From Ancylobacter sp. WKF20 (GTDB lineage: Bacteria > Pseudomonadota > Alphaproteobacteria > Rhizobiales > Xanthobacteraceae), in the NCBI RefSeq assembly GCF_029760895.1, contig NZ_CP121679.1:3392001-3456000 (forward strand): a stretch of DNA of 64,000 bases, read 5' to 3'. A model generated the notes under the pieces. The model saw only the letters and a list, made by a program, of their open reading frames with translations, made no database searches and had not been told where the DNA came from. Below, in pieces: positions 52,108-60,463 of the stretch; the first letter of the stretch is position 1; the number at the start of each line of letters is the position of its first letter. The translations under genes and the position numbers were made by a program.

Positions 52108-52713
52108 ATGCCGCTGCAGCTTCGCAAGGTCGTCACCTACACTGAGACCACGTTGATCGAGGGCGGCCGCGCGGCCCCGACGCCGCTGCGCCTGTTCGCG
52201 GCGGCGGCCGTGCTGACCAACCCGTGGGCCGGGCGCGGCTTCGTCGAGGATCTCCGCCCGGAGATTCACGACGTCGCCCCCCAGCTCGGCGCGCTGCTGA
52301 CCGAGGAAGTGCTGAAGCTCACCGGCGGCGGCGAGGTGGTCGAGGGCTATGGCAAGGCGGCGATCGTCGGCACGTCGGGCGAGGTCGAGCACGCCTCGGC
52401 GCTCATCCACACGCTGCGTTTCGGCAATCACTACCGCAAGGCGGTCGGCGCCAAGAGCTATCTCGCCTTCACCAATACGCGCGGCGGACCGAACACGCCG
52501 GTGGTCATCCCGCTGATGGACAAGCTGGATGAGGGCCGCCGCTCGCATTACCTCACCATCCAGTTCTCCATTCTCGACGCCCCGGCGCCGGACGAGATCG
52601 TCGTCGCACTCGGCGCCTCGATTGGCGGGCGCCCGCATCACCGCATCGGCAACCGTTATCTCGATCTGGAAGAGCTCGGCTCCACGCAGGGTGTGGAAGT
52701 GCGAAATGGCTGA
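52108..52713 (+). CDS. PF06684 (DUF1185, 'amino acid synthesis') family protein
   Basis: A 201-residue protein of the PF06684 family, opening LRKVVTYTETTLIEGGRAAPTPLRLFAAAAVLTNPWAGR and carrying GGEVVEGYGKAAIVGTSGEVEHASALIH. Known structures of this family show a variant of the Bacillus chorismate mutase fold, related to the RidA/YjgF fold; its biochemical role is not settled despite the name. Here it is the first gene of an oxidative locus and overlaps the next gene by 8 bp. By analogy with RutC, it could process an unstable ring-opened or enamine product. That is inference. Confidence 0.85.
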   Translation: MPLQLRKVVTYTETTLIEGGRAAPTPLRLFAAAAVLTNPWAGRGFVEDLRPEIHDVAPQLGALLTEEVLKLTGGGEVVEGYGKAAIVGTSGEVEHASALIHTLRFGNHYRKAVGAKSYLAFTNTRGGPNTPVVIPLMDKLDEGRRSHYLTIQFSILDAPAPDEIVVALGASIGGRPHHRIGNRYLDLEELGSTQGVEVRNG

Positions 52714-54496
52714 GGTGCGCACCCTCGCCTATGCCGGCCGGGACGGGCGCCCGTCGCAGGTGCATTTCCGCCGCGAGGGCGTGGCCGGCGCCCTGCCCAT
52801 CGTGCTGATCCATGGCGTCGGGCTGTCGCTCGCCGCCTGGGGTCCGCAGATCAAGGCGCTCGCCGCCCGTTATGACGTGATCGCCCTCGACATGCCCGGC
52901 CATGGCGGCTCCTCGCTGCCGCCGGAGGATGCGCGGCTCTCCGATTACGCTGCCCATGTCGTCGCCCTGCTCGACGCGCTCGCCCTTCCCGCCGCCGTGG
53001 TGATCGGCCATTCCATGGGCGCGCTGGTGGCGCTGGAGACCGCGCTCGCCTACCCGTCCCGCGTGCTCGGCGTCGCCGCGCTCAACGCCGTGTTCTGCCG
53101 CAGCGAGGAACAGCGCGCCGCCGTGCTCGCCCGCGCGGAAAGCCTCAGCGACGGCGACACCGGCGCCTCGCATGAGGCGGCGGTCGCCCGCTGGTTCGGC
53201 ACGCCGGTGCCGGTGGAGCTGGAAGCCTCGGCGCATCTCGTCTCCGCCCTGCTCGCCGGCTGCGATCCGGTTGGCTATGCCCGCACCTATGGGCTGTTCG
53301 CCGCCTCCGACGCCGCCCATCGCGAGCGCCTCGCCGGGCTCGCTTTGCCCGCTCTGTTCATGACCGCCGAGGGCGACCCGAACTCGACGCCGGACATGTC
53401 CCGCGCCATGGCCCGCCTCGCCCCGCAGGGCCGCGCCGAGGTGCTGCCCGGCGCCCGGCACATGATGAACCTCACCCACCCCGACACGGTGAATGCCCGG
53501 CTCCTCGCCTTCATCGACGAGGTGGAACGCGCCCGCGCCGCCGTGCCGGCCTTCGACGTGAAGGCGTTCCGGCAGGCGCTCGGCAGCTTCCTCACCGGCG
53601 TCACCGTGGTGACCACGCGCAACGCGTCCGGGGAGATGCGCGGCTTCACCGCCAATTCCTTCTCCTCCGTCTCGCTCGACCCGCCGCTGATCCTCGTCTG
53701 CATCGCCAGGACCGCGTCGAGCTACCCGGTGTTTTCCGCCGCCGACAATTTCGCCGTCTCCATCCTCGGCGCGGCGCAGAAGGATGTGTCGGCGCTGTTC
53801 GCCTCGAAGTCGCCCGACAAATTCGCCGGCGCCGACTGGCATCTCGGCCCGGCCGGCAGCCCGGTGATCTCCGGCGCGGCGGCGTGGTTCGACTGCACCC
53901 GCCACGAGGTGGTGGAAGCCGGCGACCATGTGATCCTGATCGGCCGCGTCGAGGGCTTCGGCAGCACCGACGCGCCCCCGCTCGGCTATTGCCGCGGCGC
54001 TTATGTCGATTTCGCGCTTGGGCAACAGGCGCTCGCCAAGCGCGACGAGCCGGCCCGCGTCGGCGCCCTGCTCGAATCGGGCGACGCGCTCCTGCTCGTC
54101 GAGGATGCGCAGGGGCGCCTCACGCTGCCCACCGGTACCTGCCTCGAGCCGGCGTCGAACCCGAAAAGCCTGCGCGGCGCGCTGGCCAAGCTCGGCGTCG
54201 AGGGGCACCTCTCCTTCCTCTTCGCGGTGTTCGAGACCCCGGCCGCGACGGCGGACGCCCCGCCCACCGTGTCGATCTATTATCGCGGCGCCCTTGCCGG
54301 CGCTCCCCACACCGAGACCGGCGCGCGGCTGGTGCCGCTCACCGCTATCGACTTCGCCCGCCTGCCGGACGAGGCGACCCGTGCCATGGTGGCGCGCTAT
54401 GTGCGCGAGCGGCGCGAGGACGCGTTCGGCATTTATGTCGGCGACGCCGAGCACGGCCGCATCCATCCGCTCGCCCGCTCTCTCGACCACGCCTGA
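52706..54496 (+). CDS. Alpha/beta hydrolase - flavin reductase fusion with a C-terminal domain
   Basis: A 596-residue three-part protein. Residues 1-275 are an alpha/beta hydrolase with triad Ser103 (GHSMG), Asp224 (EGDPN) and His252 (GARHMMN). Residues about 284-440 are a short-chain flavin reductase (FRQALGSFLTGVTVVTTR, NSFSSVSLDPPLILVCI), an FMN/FAD reductase that would feed the neighbouring LLM monooxygenase. Residues 455-596 look like a degenerate Nudix-type domain (DALLLVEDAQGRLTLPTG), with no intact Nudix box. RutD and RutF of the pyrimidine pathway are separate proteins of the first two kinds. The fusion makes a shared pathway very likely. Confidence 0.85.
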   Translation: MAEVRTLAYAGRDGRPSQVHFRREGVAGALPIVLIHGVGLSLAAWGPQIKALAARYDVIALDMPGHGGSSLPPEDARLSDYAAHVVALLDALALPAAVVIGHSMGALVALETALAYPSRVLGVAALNAVFCRSEEQRAAVLARAESLSDGDTGASHEAAVARWFGTPVPVELEASAHLVSALLAGCDPVGYARTYGLFAASDAAHRERLAGLALPALFMTAEGDPNSTPDMSRAMARLAPQGRAEVLPGARHMMNLTHPDTVNARLLAFIDEVERARAAVPAFDVKAFRQALGSFLTGVTVVTTRNASGEMRGFTANSFSSVSLDPPLILVCIARTASSYPVFSAADNFAVSILGAAQKDVSALFASKSPDKFAGADWHLGPAGSPVISGAAAWFDCTRHEVVEAGDHVILIGRVEGFGSTDAPPLGYCRGAYVDFALGQQALAKRDEPARVGALLESGDALLLVEDAQGRLTLPTGTCLEPASNPKSLRGALAKLGVEGHLSFLFAVFETPAATADAPPTVSIYYRGALAGAPHTETGARLVPLTAIDFARLPDEATRAMVARYVRERREDAFGIYVGDAEHGRIHPLARSLDHA

Positions 54497-54517
54497 ACCA
54501 GCACCGGGATCCCCGCC

Positions 54518-55576
54518 ATGAAGTTCTCCCTCTTCGTCCATATGGAGCGCCTCGATCCCGCCATCCCGCACCGCCAGCTCTTCGACGAGCTGGAGGAGCT
54601 GGCGCTGATCGCCGAGGCCGCCGGCTTCGAGACGGTGTGGATCGGCGAGCACCACGCGATGGAATTCACCATCGCGCCGAACCCGTTCATCCAGCTCGCC
54701 CATCTCGCGGCCAAGACCTCCACCATCCGCCTCGGCACCGGCAATGTGATCGCGCCGTTCTGGCACCCGGTGCGGCTCGCCGGCGAGGCGGCGATGATGG
54801 ATGTCGCCTGCGAGGGCCGGCTCGATCTCGGCGTGGCGCGCGGCGCCTATATGTTCGAATATGAGCGCCTGCTGCCCGGCCTCGACGCCATGGGCGCGGG
54901 CCTGCGCATGCGCGAACTGGTGCCGGCGGTGCAGAAGCTCTGGGAAGGCGACTACGCCCATGAGGGCCAGTTCTGGAGCTTCCCCACCTCCACCGCCTCG
55001 CCGAAGCCCGTGCAGGCCGGCGGCCCGCCGGTGTGGATCGCTGCGCGCGACCCGAACAGCCATGATTTCGCGGTGGCCAATGGCTGCAATGTGCAGGTGA
55101 CGCCGCTCGCCTCCGGCGATGGCGAGGTGGCGAGCCTGATGGAGCGCTTCTCCACGGCGGTCGGCAACCACCCCGAAGTGCCGCGCCCGAAGATCATGCT
55201 GCTGCAGCATGCTTTTGTGGCCGACAGCGAGGCGGAAGCCGAGCAACTCGCCGACGATCTCTCTGCCTGGTACGGCCTGTTCGGCGCCTGGTTCGCCAAT
55301 AAGCGCCCGATCCATCAGGCGATCATGGCCCCGCTCACCCCGGAGGAGCGCGCCGCCTACCCGCAATACGCCCCCGATGTGGTGCGCAAGAACCTCGTCA
55401 TCGGCCAGGCCGACGAGGTGATCAGCCGGCTGAAAGGCTATGAGGCGCTGGGATTCGACCAGTTCTCCATCTGGATCGACGCCGGCATCAGCCATGCGCG
55501 CAAGAAGAAGTCGCTGGACCTGTTCATCCGCGAGGTGATGCCCGCCTTCGCGCCAGCCGCCTCCGTGGCGGCGTGA
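54518..55576 (+). CDS. LLM-class flavin-dependent monooxygenase
   Basis: A 352-residue bacterial-luciferase-like TIM-barrel protein. It opens MKFSLFVHMERLDP and shows GFETVWIGEHHAMEF (the strand-3 His pair of the family), RLGTGNVIAPFWHPVRLAGEAAMMD and GRLDLGVARGAY. Such enzymes use reduced FMN supplied by a separate reductase, here the fusion protein next door, to oxygenate aldehydes, amines or N-heterocycles (RutA is one member). It is the probable first catabolic step of the locus. It begins 21 bp after the fusion gene. The substrate is unknown. Confidence 0.9.
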   Translation: MKFSLFVHMERLDPAIPHRQLFDELEELALIAEAAGFETVWIGEHHAMEFTIAPNPFIQLAHLAAKTSTIRLGTGNVIAPFWHPVRLAGEAAMMDVACEGRLDLGVARGAYMFEYERLLPGLDAMGAGLRMRELVPAVQKLWEGDYAHEGQFWSFPTSTASPKPVQAGGPPVWIAARDPNSHDFAVANGCNVQVTPLASGDGEVASLMERFSTAVGNHPEVPRPKIMLLQHAFVADSEAEAEQLADDLSAWYGLFGAWFANKRPIHQAIMAPLTPEERAAYPQYAPDVVRKNLVIGQADEVISRLKGYEALGFDQFSIWIDAGISHARKKKSLDLFIREVMPAFAPAASVAA

Positions 55577-55586
55577 GGAAGCCCCG

Positions 55587-57068
55587 ATGACCGCCCTGCG
55601 CGACGACTTCCGGCTCTATATCGACGGCGCCTTCGTGCCGGGCGGGGCGAGTTTCGAGAGCCTTGACCCGGCGACCGGCCAGCCCTGGGCGGTGATGCCA
55701 GCGGCCACGGCTGAGGACGTGAACCGCGCCGTCGCGGCCGCCCACCGCGCGTTCGACGCGCCGGCATGGGCGAACCTCACCGCCACCCAGCGCGGCAAGC
55801 TGCTATTCAAGCTCGGCGATCTCGTCGCCGCCCATGCGCAGGAGCTGGCGGAGCTTGAGACCCGCGACACCGGCAAGATCATCCGCGAGACGCGGGCGCA
55901 GATCGGCTATGTCGCGGAGTATTACCGCTATTTCGGCGGACTCGCCGACAAGGTGGAAGGCGCGCATCTGCCCGTCGACAAGCCGGACATGGAAGCCTGG
56001 CTGCGCCGCGAGCCGATCGGCGTCGTCGCCGCCGTGGTGCCGTGGAACTCGCAGCTTTTCCTGTCCGCGGTGAAGCTCGGCCCGGCGCTGGCGGCGGGCT
56101 GCACGGTCGTGCTGAAAGCGTCCGAGGAAGGTCCCGCGCCACTGCTCGCCTTCGCCCGGCTGGTGCATGAGGCGGGCTTCCCGCCCGGCGTCGTCAACAT
56201 CCTCACCGGCTTCGGCGAGGAATGCGGGCGAACGCTCACCGCCCATAAGCTCGTCTCCCGCGTCGCCTTCACCGGCGGGCCCTCCACCGCGCGCCATGTG
56301 GTGCGCAACACGGCGGAGAACCTCGCCTATACGACGCTGGAGCTCGGCGGCAAGTCGCCGGTGCTGGTCTTCGCCGATGCCGATCTGGACAGCGCGGCCA
56401 ATGCCATCGTCGCCGGCATCTTCGCCGCCTCCGGCCAGAGCTGCGTCGCCGGCTCGCGCCTCTTCGTCGAGCAGAGCGTGCGCGACAAGCTCATCGCCAT
56501 CCTCACCGAGAAAGCCCGCCGCATCCGCATCGGCGATCCGCAGGATCCGGCAACCGAGATGGGCCCGCTCGCCACCGCCCGCCAGCTCGCCCATATCGAG
56601 GAGGTCGTCGCCGCGAGCCTTGAAGCCGGCGCCACGCTCGTCACCGGTGGCACCCGTGCGGACGGGTTCTTAGCCGGCAATTATTACGCGCCGACCATCC
56701 TCGCCTGCGCCGGCAATGAAGTGCCCTGCGCGGCGCAGGAGCTGTTCGGCCCGGTGCTCAGCGTCATCGGCTTCACCGATGAGGCGGACGCCATCGCCAA
56801 AGCCAATGACAGCCCGTTCGGCCTCGCCTCCGGTGTCTTCACCCGCGATCTCACCCGCGCCCACCGGCTGATCCGCAAGCTGCGGGCCGGCATCGTCTGG
56901 GTGAACACCTACCGCGCCGTCTCCCCCATCGTGCCCTTTGGCGGCTATGGCCAGTCGGGCCTCGGGCGCGAGGGCGGGGCGGAATCGATCCGCGACTACA
57001 CCCGCACCAAGTCGGTCTGGCTGCGCACCTCCGACGCGCCGATCGACGATCCCTTCGTCATGCGTTGA
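55587..57068 (+). CDS. NAD(P)-dependent aldehyde dehydrogenase
   Basis: A 493-residue aldehyde dehydrogenase. TLELGGKSPVLVF contains the general-base glutamate and FAASGQSCVAGSRLFVE the nucleophilic cysteine; VVPWNSQLFLSAVKLGPALAAGC is the cofactor-binding stretch. It oxidises an aldehyde to the acid, presumably one released by the LLM enzyme and hydrolase. It begins 10 bp after the LLM gene. It resembles betaine/semialdehyde-type dehydrogenases, but the substrate is not readable. Confidence 0.93.
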   Translation: MTALRDDFRLYIDGAFVPGGASFESLDPATGQPWAVMPAATAEDVNRAVAAAHRAFDAPAWANLTATQRGKLLFKLGDLVAAHAQELAELETRDTGKIIRETRAQIGYVAEYYRYFGGLADKVEGAHLPVDKPDMEAWLRREPIGVVAAVVPWNSQLFLSAVKLGPALAAGCTVVLKASEEGPAPLLAFARLVHEAGFPPGVVNILTGFGEECGRTLTAHKLVSRVAFTGGPSTARHVVRNTAENLAYTTLELGGKSPVLVFADADLDSAANAIVAGIFAASGQSCVAGSRLFVEQSVRDKLIAILTEKARRIRIGDPQDPATEMGPLATARQLAHIEEVVAASLEAGATLVTGGTRADGFLAGNYYAPTILACAGNEVPCAAQELFGPVLSVIGFTDEADAIAKANDSPFGLASGVFTRDLTRAHRLIRKLRAGIVWVNTYRAVSPIVPFGGYGQSGLGREGGAESIRDYTRTKSVWLRTSDAPIDDPFVMR

Positions 57069-57075
57069 GGCTCCC

Positions 57076-57405
57076 ATGCTCTATGAGATGCGCACCTACC
57101 GGCTGAAGACGGGCGCGGTGCCGGCCTATGTGAAGCTGGTCGCGGACGAAGGCATCGCCCTGCAGAAAAGCTATCTCGGCAACCTCGTCGGCTATTTCAC
57201 CAGCGAGATCGGCCCGCTCAACGAGATCGTCCATATCTGGGCCTATGAGAGCCTCGATGACCGCGCGGCCCGCCGCGCGCGGCTGAACGCCGATCCCGCC
57301 TGGCAGGTCTTCCTGCCGAAGATCCAGGCGCTGATCGAGACCATGGAGAACAAGATTCTCCTGCCGACGTCCTTTTCGCCCACAGCCTTCTCGCCGCTCG
57401 ACTGA
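57076..57405 (+). CDS. NIPSNAP-family protein
   Basis: A 109-residue ferredoxin-like-fold protein of the NIPSNAP family. It opens MLYEMRTYRLKTGAVPAYVKL and has GYFTSEIGPLNEIVHIWAYESLDDRAARRA, the conserved HIW segment. Bacterial NIPSNAPs often sit in catabolic operons beside oxygenases, perhaps as small enzymes or binding proteins; the role is not established. It lies 7 bp after the dehydrogenase, so it is cotranscribed. Confidence 0.88.
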   Translation: MLYEMRTYRLKTGAVPAYVKLVADEGIALQKSYLGNLVGYFTSEIGPLNEIVHIWAYESLDDRAARRARLNADPAWQVFLPKIQALIETMENKILLPTSFSPTAFSPLD

Positions 57406-57456
57406 GCCGCGCTGCCCTCACGGCGCCGGGCCGAGGCCCGTCGCCCCATTGACCAA

Positions 57457-57490
57457 GACCCGAACCAACGACCCGAACCAACGACCCGAG
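57457..57490. repeat. 13-bp tandem repeat upstream of the ABC transporter
   Basis: GACCCGAACCAAC occurs twice in tandem (57457-57469, 57470-57482), followed by a partial third copy (GACCCGAG). It lies 47-80 bp before the binding-protein start, in the only sizeable gap (131 bp) between the enzyme and transporter genes. It could be a regulator site or a slippage product. Confidence 0.7.
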
Positions 57491-57536
57491 CGCGCCAAGC
57501 GCCGCCTTCCACATGTCGAAACCCAAGGGGAATATG

Positions 57537-58565
57537 ATGTCACGCCACTCCCGCGCCGGCTGGATCGCCGGCCTCGCCCTCACGGCCGGCCTTGCCGGCG
57601 CCGCGCTCGCCCAGTCCGGCTCCATCGTCTTCACCAGCTGGGGCGGCACCACGCAGGACGCCCAGAAGAAGAGCTGGGCCGTGCCCTTCACCAAGGAAAC
57701 CGGCATCACCGTCAAGCAGGACGGCCCGACCGATTACGGCAAGCTGAAAGCCATGGTCGAGAGCGGCAATGTCTCCTGGGACGTGGTCGACGTGGAGGCC
57801 GATTTCGCCGCCGCCGCCGCCAAGGACGGGCTGATCGAGCCGATCGACTTCGCCATCGTCAAGCGGGCCGATCTCGACCCGCGCTTCGTCACCGACCATG
57901 CGGTGGGCAGCTTCTATTATTCCTTCGTGCTCGGCTTCAATCCGGCGAGCCTCGGCGGCAAGGCGCCGAAGGGCTGGGCCGACGTGTTCGACACCAAGGC
58001 CTTCCCCGGCAAGCGCACCTTCTACAAATGGGCCGCGCCCGGCGTGCTGGAAATCGCCCTGCTGGCCGACGGCGTGCCGGCCGACAAGCTCTACCCGCTC
58101 GATCTCGACCGCGCCTTCAAGAAGCTCGACAGCATCAAGAAGGACATCGTCTGGTGGGGCACCGGCGCGCAATCGCAGCAGCTTCTCGCCTCGGGCGAGG
58201 CGCCGATCGGCCAGTTCTGGAACGGGCGCATCTTCGCGCTCCAGCAGAGCGGTGAGAAGGTCGGCCTGTCCTGGGAGCAGAACCTGACCGCCGCCGACAT
58301 GCTGGTGGTGCCGAAGGGGTCGAAGAACAAGGAAGCGGCGATGAAGTTCATCGCCGAGGCGACCAGCCCCGAGGGGCAGGCGAGCTTCGCCACGGAGAGC
58401 GGCTATGCCCCGGTCAATGTGAAGTCCGCCGCGCTGATGCCGAAGGACGTCGCCGCCAACCTGCCCGACAAGCACACCGGCTCGCAGATCAATCTCGACA
58501 TGGGCTACTGGGCCGCCCATCGCGACGAGATCGGCAAGCGCTGGTACGCGTGGCAGGCCCAGTGA
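57537..58565 (+). CDS. PotD-like ABC transporter substrate-binding protein
   Basis: A 342-residue periplasmic binding protein of the spermidine/putrescine (PotD/PotF) cluster. A signal peptide (SRAGWIAGLALTAGLAGAALAQ) is followed by GSIVFTSWGGTTQDAQKKSW, the usual N-terminal strand and ligand loop. AAPGVLEIALLADGV and VPKGSKNKEAAMKFI lie farther on. The ligand is probably a small cationic or polar nitrogen compound. AGGGG ends 6 bases before the ATG at 57537; an in-frame ATG at 57534 or 57513 is possible. Its place in the locus suggests it captures the substrate of the oxygenase. Confidence 0.9.
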   Translation: MSRHSRAGWIAGLALTAGLAGAALAQSGSIVFTSWGGTTQDAQKKSWAVPFTKETGITVKQDGPTDYGKLKAMVESGNVSWDVVDVEADFAAAAAKDGLIEPIDFAIVKRADLDPRFVTDHAVGSFYYSFVLGFNPASLGGKAPKGWADVFDTKAFPGKRTFYKWAAPGVLEIALLADGVPADKLYPLDLDRAFKKLDSIKKDIVWWGTGAQSQQLLASGEAPIGQFWNGRIFALQQSGEKVGLSWEQNLTAADMLVVPKGSKNKEAAMKFIAEATSPEGQASFATESGYAPVNVKSAALMPKDVAANLPDKHTGSQINLDMGYWAAHRDEIGKRWYAWQAQ

Positions 58566-58654
58566 TCCGGCAGGCGCAGTGATCTGGCAGGCGCCGGAAG
58601 CGGCGCCCCGAGGAACGTGAACGGAGACCGGCCCCGCCCAAGGCGGAGCCGGTC
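58560..58654 (+). other. Tandem 17-mer and hairpin between binding protein and permease genes
   Basis: A 17-bp unit spanning the binding-protein stop codon (58560-58576) is repeated immediately with one change (58577-58593). Downstream, GACCGGC (58626-58632) pairs with GCCGGTC (58648-58654) and an inner CCGCC/GGCGG stem extends it, giving a strong hairpin without a U tract. Such hairpins after binding-protein genes typically stabilise the upstream mRNA and reduce permease expression. Confidence 0.6.
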
Positions 58655-58777
58655 CTCGTGCCCGGAACGATCCTGTCGCGACTGGTCACCCACGCCACAC
58701 GCATTGGCCACATCGGCCTGATCGTCCACCTGACTGCACTCATCGAACCGCCTTTGAGCGAGCCTGATCGAGCCCTG

Positions 58778-59656
58778 ATGACCGTGACCGACCTGACGGC
58801 GACCGAACGGCCTCATACTACCTCCAGCGCGCCCCGCCGGCGCGGCCGGGGGCTCGCGCCCGTGCTGCCTGCGCTGGTTCTGGTTTCCTTCGTCTTCGTC
58901 ATTCCCGTGCTGGCGCTGCTGCTGCGCAGCGTGCTGGAGCCGGAGCCGGGCCTGCAGAACTACGCCGCCTTCTTCGCCTCCACGACCTATCTGAAGGTGC
59001 TCGGCAACACCTTCCTGGTCGCCGGCACGGTCACCGTTGTGACGGTTCTGCTAGGTTTTCCCGTGGCTTGGTTCCTGGCCATCGCGCCGAGCGTCTGGTC
59101 GCGGCTCCTCTTCGCCATCGTCATCCTGTCGATGTGGACCAATCTTCTGGCCCGCACCTATGCCTGGATGGTGCTGCTGCAGCGCACCGGCATCATCAAC
59201 CGCACGCTGATGAATCTCGGCCTCATTTCCGAGCCGCTGCCGCTGATCAACAACCTCGTCGGCGTCACCATCGGCATGACCTATATCATGTTACCTTTCA
59301 TGATCCTGCCGCTGCACGCCACCATCAAGGCCATGGACCCCGCCATCTTCCAGGCCGCTGCCCTGTGCGGCGCGAGCCGCTGGCAGGCCTTCACCCGCGT
59401 GATGCTGCCGCTCACCGGCTCGGGCATCGCCGCCGGCGCTCTGATGGTGTTCGTCATGTCGCTTGGGTATTTTATTACCCCCGCGCTGCTTGGCGGCACC
59501 GCCAACATGATGCTGGCGGAGTTGATCGCCCAGCTTGTGCAGTCCCTGCTCGACTGGGGGCTGGCGGGCGCGGCGGCGCTGGTGCTGCTCGTCATCACGC
59601 TGGCCATCTATATGATCCAGCTTCGCTTTTTCGGCTTCGGCGAGACGAGGAGCTAG
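58778..59656 (+). CDS. ABC transporter permease, PotB-like
   Basis: A 292-residue inner-membrane permease with about six hydrophobic segments (first at 30-50). The EAA loop reads AALCGASRWQAFTRVMLPLTGSGI, which contacts the ATPase. It pairs with the permease that follows. ATG at 58778 is taken because the preceding frame has no membrane or family character; the first 25 residues are a cytosolic Thr/Arg-rich tail. Confidence 0.92.
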   Translation: MTVTDLTATERPHTTSSAPRRRGRGLAPVLPALVLVSFVFVIPVLALLLRSVLEPEPGLQNYAAFFASTTYLKVLGNTFLVAGTVTVVTVLLGFPVAWFLAIAPSVWSRLLFAIVILSMWTNLLARTYAWMVLLQRTGIINRTLMNLGLISEPLPLINNLVGVTIGMTYIMLPFMILPLHATIKAMDPAIFQAAALCGASRWQAFTRVMLPLTGSGIAAGALMVFVMSLGYFITPALLGGTANMMLAELIAQLVQSLLDWGLAGAAALVLLVITLAIYMIQLRFFGFGETRS

Positions 59657-59662
59657 GCCGCC

Positions 59663-60463
59663 ATGCTGCTCGATTTCGCCCGTCTCGGCGCCTGGCGCGT
59701 CGCCCTCATCCTGATTGCGGGGCTGGTCGGCGCCTATCTGCTGCTGCCGATCCTGCTCATAGTCGCGCTGTCCTTCGGCTCCTCGCAATGGCTGCAATTC
59801 CCCCCGCCGGGCTGGACGCTGCGCTGGTATGAGGCGCTGTTCGACGATCCCGACTGGCTCGCCTCCTTCCTCACCAGCTTCCAGATCGCCGCCGTGGTGA
59901 CGGTGCTCTCGGTGCTGATCGGCCTTATGGCCTCCTTCGGCCTCACCCGCGGTACCTTCCGCGGCCGCGCGGCGCTGCGCGCGCTGTTCCTCACGCCGAT
60001 GATCCTGCCCGTGGTGGTGCTGGCGGTAGCATTATACGCCTTCTTCCTGCGCCTGCACCTCAACGGCACGTTTCTGGGCTTCGTCCTCGCCCATCTGGTC
60101 ATCGCCCTGCCCTTCTCCATCATCGCGATTTCCAATGCGCTGGAACGGTTTGACCGCGATATCGAGACCGCCGCCATCGTCTGCGGCGCGAGCCCGCTGG
60201 AGGCCAAGATCCGCGTGACGCTGCCCGGCATCCGCCTCGGCCTCATCAGCGCGGCGATCTTCTCCTTCCTCGCCTCCTGGGACGAGGTGGTGATCGCCAT
60301 CTTCATGGCGAGCCCGGATTTGCAGACCCTGCCGGTGCGCATTTTCGGCACGCTGCGCCAGGATCTCTCCCCGGTCATCGCCGCTGTGTCGACGCTGCTG
60401 ATCGCGCTCACCGCCGGCCTCATGGCGCTTGCCGCCTTTTTCCGCAAGGACGCCCGCTCATGA
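59663..60463 (+). CDS. ABC transporter permease, PotC-like
   Basis: A 266-residue second permease, about six membrane segments, with EAA loop AAIVCGASPLEAKIRVTLPGIRLGL. GAGGAG lies before the ATG. It begins 6 bp after the first permease and overlaps the ATPase gene by 4 bp. With its partner it forms the heterodimeric channel of a PotABCD-type importer. Confidence 0.92.
   Translation: MLLDFARLGAWRVALILIAGLVGAYLLLPILLIVALSFGSSQWLQFPPPGWTLRWYEALFDDPDWLASFLTSFQIAAVVTVLSVLIGLMASFGLTRGTFRGRAALRALFLTPMILPVVVLAVALYAFFLRLHLNGTFLGFVLAHLVIALPFSIIAISNALERFDRDIETAAIVCGASPLEAKIRVTLPGIRLGLISAAIFSFLASWDEVVIAIFMASPDLQTLPVRIFGTLRQDLSPVIAAVSTLLIALTAGLMALAAFFRKDARS

Noticed and set aside
52553..55495. A 980-codon open frame antisense to the hydrolase fusion and LLM genes
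   Set aside because: The plus strand encodes three recognisable domains with catalytic residues; the minus frame has shadow-type composition and no domain.
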